A stretch of DNA of 64,000 bases, taken from Panaeolus papilionaceus (Eukaryota; Basidiomycota; Agaricomycetes; Agaricales). The stretch covers positions 1 through 64,000 of the forward strand of contig JADNRZ010000015.1 of NCBI GenBank assembly GCA_015501605.1, given 5' to 3'. Under the pieces are notes generated by a model, which was given only the letters and a program-made list of their open reading frames with translations, did not search any database and was not told the origin of the DNA. The translations under genes were made by a program, and so were the position numbers. Shown piece by piece: positions 49,075 through 59,945 of this stretch (positions are counted from its first letter, which is position 1; each line of letters opens with the position of its first letter).

Positions 49075-49581
49075 TAGACGCGATTATAATAGAACCAGTG
49101 TGACTAAAGACATAACGTCCGATGATTCCGTTGGAGCACACGGTTTAGGGGGTTTATTGGAATCGTGTGCAATAGATAAGAGCCCTCTAAGTTTCCCTTT
49201 GAGCCCAGTACGCGCTGCTTGAGAAGGACATTGTGAAATACAGGTGAAGATGTGCCCTAGAATGCACAATGTGACAAGTCATTAATTCGTGAAGTATGAA
49301 GGGTTGACATCTTATGTATCCACAGAAAGGGACCGAATGACATAACAGCAGAGTTGAGACGACGAGCATGCAAAAAGCAGGGCACTCGAAACCAGCAGCT
49401 AAACTTGTTGTGGGTAGCGCTCAAAGGGCTCAATGAAGGCAAAGGCAATGGCATAGCGGCTGTGCTAATGAATAACGTGACCGTGGCAGCTTTTGGCGGG
49501 TTTTTTAAACGCGCAAAGCCGACCCTAAACGAAACTTACCCGCTCAGCTTAAAATCGAGCGTCCTTGTTTTTGTATGCGCG
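49075..49581. other. GID8 upstream region
   Basis: 507 bases. A 175-codon plus ORF spans 49354-49881 but runs across GID8 exon 2 in a different frame and is best seen as chance. Runs of T at about 49590 and 49640 are in the first GID8 intron. No separate gene supported. Confidence 0.4.
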
Positions 49582-50905
49582 ATGGTCAGTCTTTTTTTAA
49601 TTTCATGTTGCCCCCATGAGTTTGCAAAGAAGCTAACCGTATTTTTTAAAAATTTATCTACATGTACATTTGGGTGGATCTTTCATGCCGTCTGTTCATG
49701 TGTCTCCGTTTGTAGCCGCCAGGCAGCAAAACCACTATTCGCAGGGATGAATGGGAGCAGAGGCTACATGATGTTTCGATTACGAAGACGTGAGTGTGTT
49801 TCTTCTTTTCTTTTCTACTCGGAGAGAACGAGTTGGAAGGATGATAAACATATTGGGAATCTCTCCGAAAATTCCGTGTAGAGACAAATATCATTTGCAT
49901 GTATTATCTGACCCCTCGATTCTCTTTTTTTTCTTTTTCCTTGATCATGCCCCCATTTACATGTGTCATTGACCCAACCCCCTTTTTTCATTTTTAGTGA
50001 CCTCAATCGGTTGATCATGGATTACCTCGTGATTGAAGGCTACAAGTCGGCAGCTGAAGAGTTCAGCCAGGAGGCCAACTTGACGCCACCTGTGGACTTT
50101 GAAAGCATTGAGAGCAGAATGGACATCCGTGAAGCGTTACAACGCGGAGATGTTGAAGATGCGATAACCAGAGTCAATGATCTTAATCCTGAGGTGAGCG
50201 TTTTTTTTATTTTATCTTGGTTGGTGGCAAAGCGCAGGTGGTGAAATGATTAAACGTTTTCATGCACCACTCTTAGACCTTTATGGTCGGTGATGATAAA
50301 CGTAAAACCAAAACTTCAGTCTTCAATATGATCATCACTGCGTTTTGCCTTTTATTCTTTTTCTTTTGATGAATGTATGCTGACTGCTTTTTTTTTCTTC
50401 TCTCTCCCTCATTGTTTCTTATTTTTTTTTGACCACCCTCTCTTTTGTAATAGATACTCGACACGAATCCTGGACTGTATTTTAAGTTGCAGCAGCAAAA
50501 GTTGATAGAATACATAAGGCAAGGTCGGATTAGTGAGGCAGTTGAGTTTGCGCAAAGCGAACTAGCGCCTCGTGGTGAAGAGTCTCCGGAATTTCTGTAT
50601 GAGCTTGAGCGTACCATGGCGTTGTTGGCATTTGATTCTGCGCCGCATGTACCTGAAGGGATAGCTGATTTACTATCTCCTGCTCAACGACTTCGTACAG
50701 CTGGAGAGGTGAATGCGGCTATATTGGATAGTTTGAGTCAAGGGAATGAGGTTAAACTTGGGGGATTATTGCGATTGTTATGTTGGGGAGAGAAGATGTT
50801 GGAAGAAAGAGCTGAATTTCCAAAGGTAAGATAGTAAAAAGGAATTTAATTATTTTTATTGACATACTTATTTAGTTGAATGTAATAGATGGAAAGTTTG
50901 TATAA
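49582..50905 (+). CDS. GID8: GID/CTLH ubiquitin ligase subunit GID8
   Basis: LisH-CTLH-CRA scaffold protein of the GID/CTLH E3 ligase, which in yeast degrades gluconeogenic enzymes when glucose returns. Exons 49582-49584, 49716-49789, 49998-50193, 50454-50825 and 50876-50905 give 224 residues. Exon 2 encodes [18 protein letters not shown]. LisH follows ([21 protein letters not shown]), then CTLH ([42 protein letters not shown]) and CRA ([24 protein letters not shown]). The C-terminus LNVIDGKFV comes from a 30-nt exon. The start is odd: the best model uses ATG at 49582 alone, with an intron (GTCAGT at 49585 to TTTGTAG) directly after it. An alternative start upstream with a longer first intron is possible. 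Identity certain, start moderate. Confidence 0.9.
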
Positions 50906-51040
50906 TATAATATAATAATATTTTATATTTTGAATAAGTGCCTGAGATTGTGTTTGTCAGCAATTGTTATTAGTGCTTGTCCTGCTGAGTTGCGTCTGAC
51001 CTGTTTCCTGTTGTTTTTGGATTTGAAAAGCGGTTTGGTC

Positions 51041-54000
51041 ATGTCAGGAGTGCGTAAACCAAGACTGATAGTCGCAAATCCTGGCCCAGAGCTAGACGAT
51101 CCAACAGACAGCGACAACAACGCCAGACTTCAGTCATTTCATAATAACCATCGTAGACCTCCTCTCGCTCCTCTTGGTCCAGCACACAGACCCTCTCCTT
51201 CTTATTCCCATTCTCCATCTTATGACCTTAACGGAATACCCCCAATAATCCCAACTATTCCAAAGTATTCATCTATTTCTTCAGAACAATCTCAAGAGGA
51301 TCATTCTACTTTTCTGCCTAGGACACCAAACTACAATTCAACAACAACGACGACAACAACATCCACTACTTATGATTTACAACAAGGAGAAAAGCCAGAA
51401 AGTCCCATGATTCCTATAGAATCTTATTTTATCCCAAATCCACATATATCCGCTCCTCCTCATTCCTTGCCGACCAGAGTCAACAGGGTAGCTCCCACTA
51501 TTAGGGCTCCAATTGGTAGCAGACCACCAAAGCCAAACCCAAGAGCTGCTCGTCCAGTGCGTCCTTTCATCCTTAATTTATTAAATATTCACTCATCAAC
51601 TCATTCAACCAAAAAAAAGTCCCCGACAACCGATATCGGCTTGCCCTCTCCTGCACTCACACAACCCTTAGCACCACCAGCCACGACTCCTCCTGCTTCA
51701 TCATCCACCTCTGCCGTCAATATCTTCGTTACATCAGATGGAGAGCGTTATATCACAGTCGATATAAGTAGTGCAGCAAACCCAACTCAGATCCGTGAGC
51801 TTCTCCTCTCAAAGGTATGCCATGCCACGCATTCGCAATTTTATTGTCAAAAAATCTCAACATCTTCTCCCTTTCCTTTCCTTTCTTTTTTTTTTATAGC
51901 TGGGTATCCATTTCGATGACTCTACTCCTGCTTCATATTTTGCTATCTACAAGACAGAGATAGGATCACATGTGATCGGTGACCCACTTTCAAATGAGAG
52001 ACTCTTTGCTCTATGTCGCGATCACGGTGATTCAAAAGGGACACTCAAGTTTTTCATTTCCTCTTTACCTTCACACCATCCCCACGACCAGTCCACTCCA
52101 CCTTTCTCTGCTCTATACAACCCTTCTCCTTCAATTCCCTCACAGCTTCCAACAATCGTACCACTTCGTCCAAGGCGTCGCTCAAGATCAAGAAACGGTA
52201 GCTTCTCCGCACCCAGCGAAACTCTCGGTGCAGAGATCGACGATGGATACAAGGCAGACGTGGACAACTTTACTAACAAGGACAAGTCTGTGTCGAGACC
52301 ATCACAACACCAACCGAGCCCATCCGTACCAATACCGACACCTCCAGTCCCACCATCCCCCCGCAGACGACCTAGCCTACACCACCAACCCCGACCTTCC
52401 TCACCCCTTAATCCCTCATCAGAGCCCTTGCCAGCATCTCTTCCCAATAACGGCGATCGAAACTGGCTCCCGAGAAGAGACGAAAAGCACAATCATACTT
52501 TGCCCTTTCCACCACCACTCTCTCCCAGCCGACCCAATTTCTCGTTACACGAGGAACCTGTTACGACACCTGTTCAAAATCGACATGCGCGCTCGGGTTC
52601 AGACGCTGGTGCAGAGCGAGAGATGGCCAGTAAAGCCAACGAATACTCGGATAGTCTCATGAGGCAAATGCGTCCAGCTCCATCAATGGGCAGATTACGT
52701 TCAGAGCAGTCGCGAGAAAATATCAAGGACAAGTACCAGAAGAGGACATACGATGAGGACGATCCGTCATGGAAACCTGTTCCTCCACTCCCTCAAAGTA
52801 CCAGCAATCGAAGTACCGAAGAATATGGGGGCCATTCGGCTTTGCGTATCCAAAGAGCACAGAACTCGCCCCGCTTTCAAAATCCGTCGCCATACTCGAC
52901 ACGGCCTCCTCCTGTCCAACCTCAGGATCCCAATCGACCTCAGATGTCTCGTGGTGGTGGTCGCGCGCCCATTTCCAACGTTTTCGTTACATGGAAACCA
53001 GAGGAAGGTCGAAAACAACCGACATCGTCCAACAGCAAAGGCTTGCGTTCTGTCCCCAAAAGCGTCGATTCTTTGCGTATGGCGAGTGCCAGTGGTACTC
53101 CATACGCGACTCGCCAACCCTACCCATCCAGCCGTCCGTCTGGGGGCCAGATTTCATATGCACCAAAGGACATGACATCCTCTTCCGGTTTACCAAAGTC
53201 ATTAGAGTCTCGTGGTGTGAGACCATTGCCAGTTCAGGGCCCATATGGTAGCACATCCTCCGACAATACAGGCTCCTCCCTTAGCCATTACGCTCGATCC
53301 AACGGGTCGTACGGCAGCTCTAGTTCTCTTATGTCACCAAGTCATGACCCTTTCCCTAGACCCCTCTCTGCCGCTGGTGGTGACACGGTGGCTTCGCCAA
53401 CACGAGCTCCTGGAAGCACGCGATCACCTTATGGATCTTCTCTAGACTCTGGCGAGTCTAACTCCCCTCGCACTGTTTCTCCTCATCGCCCTTATCACAA
53501 TCTCCCCCTCATCATGAACGGACCAAGGCCCGGTCCCCGATACCGCCCCACTAACCACAGCGAATATTCTGACAGGTCGTCCGACATCCAAAGTGGTCCT
53601 GAAACCTCCAGTGCAACGCCGCCAAGGACTCCCATCAGCCCGACAAGCCCACGGTCTGCAGGTTTCGGTGGAAAGCCGTCGTTTATGGGATCCTCACCTC
53701 CGCCCTCGCCAGGCACTCATATACCGTCGGCGATACCGACTGGCAGGGAAACAGCCGACCTCACCATTAGACATGAAGATGGCTTTATCAAACTTGTTGA
53801 CGGGGATGGAACCTTTATACCAACCCGACCGCCGCCGCCGCCGCCAACTCATGCCTTTACAACCAAGACGATGTCTAAAACGCCTTCACCGCCGCCTCTT
53901 CCCCCTAAACCATTCTCAACGGACTTTGATGATGATGATGACTCGGATTCAGATTCGGGGGGTGGCACTTGGTTTGTCCGACCCTCAAGACCTGAACTTA

Positions 54001-55850
54001 AGGTGCAAATTGAGCCAGCACTGTCGGATTCTGAGACCAACAAAGCTCAAAATGGAACCATGAGACCCGGAGATAATGCCTCACTGACCCATCGCCCCAA
54101 TGGATCACAAGCAAATGTTCCTTCCTCGTCATCAAGGCAGCCTGCAACCACTGCAGGAGCTTCAAGGGACATTGTTGATGATACAGAGACAGATACCGGA
54201 AGCTGGGCGCTGAGACCGTTGCCAGAAAATATCTACGATCATTTGGAGAAGTTCTTCCCAAAAACGGATTTGGACAAACCCGTCATCGAGGCCACATCTG
54301 GCGATACCTCTCCGACAACGGCAGAGCCTATCACGGTGGCACACCTCCCTCAACCCATCGTGGAAAGCACGTCGACCTCTTCGGTTAGTGCAGATGAGAA
54401 GAGTCGTATCAAGGCAAAGAAGTCTATTAGGATTGTCGCCCAGGAGCACAAGAAGAAGATCGACAGAACGTCCAGGATGGACATGAGCAGCGTCGCGAAC
54501 GCGAATGTTGGTTTGAATGCCAACATGCTTAGAAAGAGGAATACAAAGCTTTGGGGGAGCAAGGTCGAAGAAGTTACAACAACAGGGAGAAGTGGTTTTT
54601 CTGTGCCTGCATCGTCGAACGGTGCTCCAGAGTCACCCTCTGGTGGTCCCAGTGAGTAGCCATACATGTGTTATTTTTCCATATCAGGTTCCTGACGATT
54701 CTGCCCCCCTAGCTACGTTCAAGTGGGTGAGGGGTGAGCTGATTGGGAAGGGAACCTATGGTCGTGTTTACCTTGCGTTGAACGCAACGACGGGAGAGAT
54801 GATTGCTGTCAAGCAGGTTGAGCTACCGCAGACAGCAAGCGACAAGAATGACTCACGGCAACATACCGTTGTTCAGGCGCTAAAGATGGAGAGTGAGACA
54901 TTGAGAGATCTTGACCATCCCAACATTGTGCAATACCTTGGTTTCGAGGAGACCCCTTCGAATTTGAGCATGTACGTGTCCGCTTCGATTATTGGGTTCC
55001 GGTTGGTCGTGGGCTTTTGTTGCAGCAATTGACGCACTCTGTTTCAGCTTCCTGGAGTACGTGCCTGGAGGTTCGGTTGGCAGCTGGATTCAGAGACATG
55101 GGAAGTTCCACGACTGCGTTACGAGGTCGTTCACTGCTCAGATTTTGAGTGGGTTGGAATACCTACATTCGAAGGGTATTTTACACAGAGTTAGTTTCTT
55201 TCCTGTCTGCGTGTTGGCGCTGTCTGAATTATTCCCTTAGGACCTCAAGGCGGATAATATCCTTGTTGAGATGTCTGGAGTGTGCAAAATCTCCGACTTT
55301 GGTATTTCCAAGAGGACGGAAGACTTGCACGGAGGCGCGTTCACTGCGATGCAAGGTACCGTGTTTTGGATGGCGCCAGAGGTCATCAACACCCAGAAGA
55401 AGGGGTACAACTTCAAAATCGATATCTGGAGTGTGGGTTGTGTCGTTCTCGAGATGTGGGCGGGGTCGAGGCCATGGATGGGGGAAGAGATGGTGGCAGT
55501 CATGTTTAAGGTATGTTTCTATTTTAGTGCTTCCTGCCTCCGTTGATGCATGGCGGAGACTTCCATATAACGATGTTCTAACATACATGTGTCTCTTCAA
55601 TGCAGCTTTATCAATCGAAACTCCCACCACCAGTCCCTGACGACGTTCATTTGTCCGAAGAAGCAGACGACTTTAGGCGAAAGTGCTTTGCGATGTATGT
55701 CTTTATTCGTTGAAGACAATGTGACCCTCCTTGTCTGATCAATCTATAACTTTTAGCAACCCTGAAGAGAGACCCAGCGCAGCAGAGCTCAGGAAGCACC
55801 CATACCTCATTCTTCCACCTGAGTGGACGTTTACTGGGTTCACAAGTTGA
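51041..55850 (+). CDS. BCK1: BCK1-like MAP kinase kinase kinase (cell-wall integrity pathway)
   Basis: MAPKKK expected to act below protein kinase C and above MKK1/2-type MAPKKs. Exons 51041-51814, 51900-54651, 54713-54971, 55048-55189, 55241-55510, 55606-55694 and 55757-55850 give 1459 residues. A disordered Pro/Ser-rich N-terminus leads to a ubiquitin-like or RA-like segment around residues 226-285 (VNIFVTSDGERYITVDISS and LGIHFDDSTPASYFAIYK), also present in Bck1 homologues. About 850 low-complexity residues follow, with poly-Pro and Asp/Ser tracts. The kinase domain fills the last about 280: Gly loop GKGTYGRVY, lysine in IAVKQVEL, GILHRDLKADN (split by an intron after HR), DFGISKR, and GTVFWMAPE. 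It follows GID8 by 135 bp on the same strand. Identity confident. Confidence 0.92.
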
Positions 55851-56655
55851 AATCATAGATTTTTTACATTTCGAAGTTCTCAAGTGAACACCTTTGGGTT
55901 TTCTTGGCCCTTCCATGATCGACTTGACGCGACGCTCTGGCGAGGAGTATTTTTCGAACTTTTTCTCTTTTTTGGTGACGCTCGACGCTCACCTTTTAAA
56001 CCCTTTACTTGCTTGTTCTTTACTTGGCGACCACTTTAATTTTTGGTAAAAGTATCCATGCTCTTTTTTTGACAATTCCATTTTTGCAACAAAATTCATT
56101 TAGTCTACCTCGGACTACAACACCATATCCTTCTGTCTACTACCACCCACCTTCATCTAGCTTTCTTCTCTATCTCATCGGCATCTTCTTTTCTCTCAAC
56201 TCAATATCATCCTTCCACGCTTCTTCATACAATATATTCTGGCCTCATTTCTCACCCTTGTTTTGTTTTATCCCTCACCATACTTACTAGTGACTCGGAC
56301 CAAACCAACATGAATATGGTTAACCACAAACAACTCACATGCCCATTTACTGTATTCATTCAAACCAACTTTGTGTTTCTACTACTATTCTCATTTGTCT
56401 CCATCTTTCTCTCGTACGATACCACGTGTAGCGATTCTAATTCCGTTCATAGCCAATGACGTCATACATGAACACCACATGCTGATCAAGTCTCCCTTAA
56501 AGTTACTACGTTCGATGATCTATTCTTGTTTCAATGGATGTAATCATTTGTTTCCTGAAATAAACTTACAGACTTAAAAAGACTCCACTCAATCTAAAAA
56601 CTCATTGTCCCTTCTTCACCGATTATTCACTCCACCAAGGCTTGAACTCGAAACA
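55851..56655. other. long pyrimidine-rich spacer
   Basis: 805 bases between BCK1 and the IQ-motif gene. Much of it is C/T-rich on the plus strand (for example 56130-56290), giving chance hydrophobic ORFs such as 56009-56290. A CACGTG palindrome lies at 56423-56428, about 230 bases before the next start. No gene supported. Confidence 0.4.
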
Positions 56656-58748
56656 ATGCCCTCTCTCTCTGATATACCACAACCTCATTTGCCATTGACC
56701 CGTAAAGAATCCCACAAAGACGACCATGAAGAATCGGCGCAGGTGGCCGCTGCCATTTTGATCCAGCGTTTGTGGAGAGGGCGGACGAACAAAGCCAAGG
56801 AGGAATTCCTAAATCCTGATGTGAGATGGGAAGACGCGACCAAGATGGCCATGTTGAATGTACGTCAATGCGACCTACTATAATCACAGCTCTATTGCTG
56901 AGCCGGCGTGCTTCATAGGCTGATAGGCAACATGCTCTCGAGGGTAGGAATAGCCCCCGAGCGCGCTGGCGACGCGCTGTTCACTATGCGATTTTGCTGC
57001 GGGACAACAACTCTATGCTGAAAGATGCAGGAATTGAGATAGAGACGGCGGATAAACAACTTGAAACGCAACACTGGCTAGAACTGATTGATGGGTATGT
57101 CGATCTTCACACTATTCCATGAATCCAGAGTCGTCAAATACTCATGTATGTAAATGACTCCATATGCAGGAAGCATCGTTATGGTTCGAACTGTGAGTTT
57201 CGTGTACCATTTAATTTATGATAATGCTGGTAAATAACCACTGATATTCGCGACTAGTAAAAGTATGGTACATCCAGTGGTCACCGCTATATGTTGTTCT
57301 AAGCTCTGCCCACAGTGGTATCACAAGAAATGGCAAGAAGATGACACGACAGAGAACTTCTTCAGATGGTGTGTGTGATGTCCCACTCTAGCCCACCAAA
57401 ATGTCTAAATTCAAGTACAGGCTCGACGAGGGAAGCGGAAAAGACTTGTCCCTAGATGAATGTCCAAGAGAGCAGCTTGAAAAGGAGGTACGCAGGAAGC
57501 ACTCATGCATCTATCCGATACTGACTAAATGGAACTTATGTAGCGAATCGCGTGAGTACTGACCGATAATACCCATATGAATAATACAAAACTCAGACAA
57601 ATTATCTCTAGCTACCTATCCGCCGAACAGCGTGAGTGGACAACTTTCGTGTTGAGACGTATAAGGGGATTGACCCGCACATAATAACAGGCCTCAACTA
57701 TCTTGTCACTATCGACAACCAAGGCAAACTGAGATGGGCTAAAAATAACCAACCTGTGGACACAACTGCCGACACCTGGAAAGACGCAGGTGAAGGGCAG
57801 GGCATTATCCCAGAGAAGATGACAGCTACTCAGCGACCACAATTCTCCGACGTCAGGAGGAGTTCTGCCAATTCATCAGTCGAGAGTCAATTGCAGGACA
57901 ATGCGGCGACACATTACGCAGGCGGTAGCACGACGAAGAAGCATCGATGGAGAGGGAGATTCACTTTGAGGCATGCTATCGAAAGATTGCTGCGCAAGAC
58001 AGTGCAGCGAAACACTTGGATTTATGTTTCTGTACGTCCATCACTTTTTTTGGCCATACCGCCCAAGCACAAGCTTACAAGTGCGCCACCCAGGATAAAA
58101 ATTGTGAGTATAACGAGAAGCTGGGTATCAGAAAACTAGCTAACTGCAGAAACTTCAGTCAATATTTTCATTGGGATCAAGGGTGAGTCTTTCGAATTCT
58201 TCATGTTGTGCGCCTACGATTGCTTACCCCATAAAGAAACCGGCGCTTTCCAACACTCGTCATTTACATACGGGGGTGTAGTCACTTCAGCCGGCTTGAT
58301 ATCCGTTAAACGGGGTTTGATATACACATTATCACCTTTATCTGGTCATTACAGGTATGCCCATCATGGTTATGCGCAAACTTTGAGTGAGACGCTTACG
58401 GAAATCCACAGAACTTCTGTGGATGTGAGTGGAAATATATCTACATTTCAACGACATTCAACGTGATCACACCCCTTCAGCACTTCCACAAGTTTGTTGA
58501 AGTATTGCAGCAGAGAGGTGTGGATACAAGTAAGGTTCGGATCAGCAAGGCGGAAGCTGCTCTTTGGGGGTGAGTTGATTGTTTGCTCTCCTCTGAGTAC
58601 TAACCTGATTTCGTGTGTCAGCATCGAGCACCTTGCCAAGATCAAGAAGTCCCAGGATAATTTTATATCTTCGAGCAAGAAAACTCTGAAGAAAGCCCCA
58701 GACAGAATCGGCCAGTTACTCCACCGCAATTCGAACAGAGAACAATGA
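56656..58748 (+). CDS. IQ-motif (calmodulin-binding) fungal protein with many microexons
   Basis: Conserved fungal protein of unknown role with one IQ motif, the calmodulin-binding sequence. Fifteen exons: 56656-56859, 56919-57094, 57170-57192, 57258-57262, 57316-57368, 57421-57487, 57544-57551, 57612-57631, 57691-58031, 58094-58103, 58159-58182, 58237-58354, 58412-58424, 58481-58569, 58622-58748; 425 residues. The IQ motif is IQRLWRGRTNKAK near residues 36-48. The middle block GSNLKWYHKKWQ-EDD is rebuilt from four exons, one of 5 nt (TAAAA, Leu-Lys). Further exons have 8, 10, 13, 20, 23 and 24 nt. The C-terminal part holds TGAFQHSSFTYGG, SPLSGHYRTSVDHFHKFVE and a basic tail. Exon joins are forced by frame and by the remembered family consensus. 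It converges on CZIB with 120 bp between. Confidence 0.85.
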
Positions 58749-58868
58749 CATCCACGACGGAGTCGAATACGTCTCCATTCAATGCGTCTGTTTTAAAATG
58801 GGATGATTTAAGATAAAATTTTATTATATACCATGTCGACTTGCTTGGATCCTTGCTTTTGTCATAGC

Positions 58869-59690
58869 TCATGCTCTGTCCCATCTACTTTCGATGTTCG
58901 CGATACCTACTGGAACCTTTGCCTAATGATAGATTAATCAGTTCCTTTACTGCTGTAAATAAAACTGTAGTGCAAATATTACCTTTTCGTCATAGTCATT
59001 CCATTCGCCGTCGGTCAAATCCACATCATCGAATTTGGCTCCCGTCGCTCCCTCGCATTTCCAAATCCCCTAAGAAATGGTCAGAATTTCGATGCAACCC
59101 AATATTTGAACTTACACGAGGGTCAAACCCTATGAACTCTAAGCCACGACATTCGATGGTCAAAATAGGACCGAACTGGCCATTCTCTTCCACATAAGGG
59201 CGAATCGGCGTGGAATCAAACTTGGCTGAACTTTCACGTTTACCTGTGCCATCTGAGAGCCTGTACTACTGTTAATCTAGCAAATACACTCACAGAGGCC
59301 ACATCTCCAGACAAAGTGTGCTGTGCTGCCCTTGCCACCCGTCACTTCACGCTCTTCCTAAAAATCGAATAGATTAGATGTAAACCAACGGTGGGCATCC
59401 AAGAGGGTTATACGGCCTACAATACGATTAAGGGAGACAAATTTGGGATGCGTTTCGTTACAGCTTGTACATTTGACCTGTATGCATGTCGTACAAGGTT
59501 TTCATCAGACGAGATAGGGACATTTAGGTCGCAAAGCTCACTTGGAAAAAGAACTCGAAATCGTTGCTGGCTGGTTCTAGCTTGGTAACATTTTCGAGAT
59601 CGGCTTTGATAGATAGTTTAAGGTGCTGTGAAAGACTAACATTAAGCGTTAATCATTCTAACCATGAAATGAATAAGTACTGACGACCAT
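58869..59690 (-). CDS. CXXC zinc-binding protein CZIB (DUF866/UPF0587)
   Basis: Small conserved eukaryotic zinc protein (human C1orf123/CZIB family); cellular role poorly known. Missed by ORF scanning because of seven short exons, in gene order 59685-59690, 59542-59625, 59421-59477, 59294-59357, 59116-59243, 58983-59069 and 58869-58922, giving 159 residues. The first coding exon is only ATGGTC. Then come LSIKADLENVTKLEPA, the first zinc pair CTSC, and the second CGLC (from FVWRCGLCKRE, split by an intron). ENGQFGPILTIECRGLEF and FDPRGIWKCEG are the family core, and EWNDYDEK and IESRWDRA the ending. Length and order match the family. It shares a 255-bp divergent promoter with the CAS1-like gene. 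Confidence 0.9.
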
Positions 59691-59945
59691 TTTTACTGGT
59701 GTTGGGATAGGATTTGAGGTGATGGACAATCTTGACAGAGATGGTCTGGTATACTACCTAAAGAGGAAATTCTATTTGTGAGTTCAGACTCACGCGTCCA
59801 ATTGTTTGACCATCGAGCAACGCTGCAGCCTTTCACAACATTCATCCCTCAACCTCCATGTACCTGTAATCGTGCCGGTTATCCGCTGTGCCTTGGACGG
59901 CTCCACATATATCTAATTCCGTGTTTCGACATACAGGCTACTGTC

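Noticed and set aside
49354..49881. 175-codon plus-strand ORF
   Set aside because: It overlaps GID8 exon 2 in another frame, has odd Cys/Phe-rich composition and no family resemblance; GID8 explains the DNA.
51979..52662. 227-codon ORF inside BCK1
   Set aside because: Out-of-frame shadow of the Pro/Ser-rich second exon; its His/Pro/Ser composition follows from reading CCN/TCN codons shifted by one base.
56009..56290. 93-codon hydrophobic ORF
   Set aside because: Produced by a pyrimidine-rich promoter-like tract; no start context, no homology and no splice continuation.
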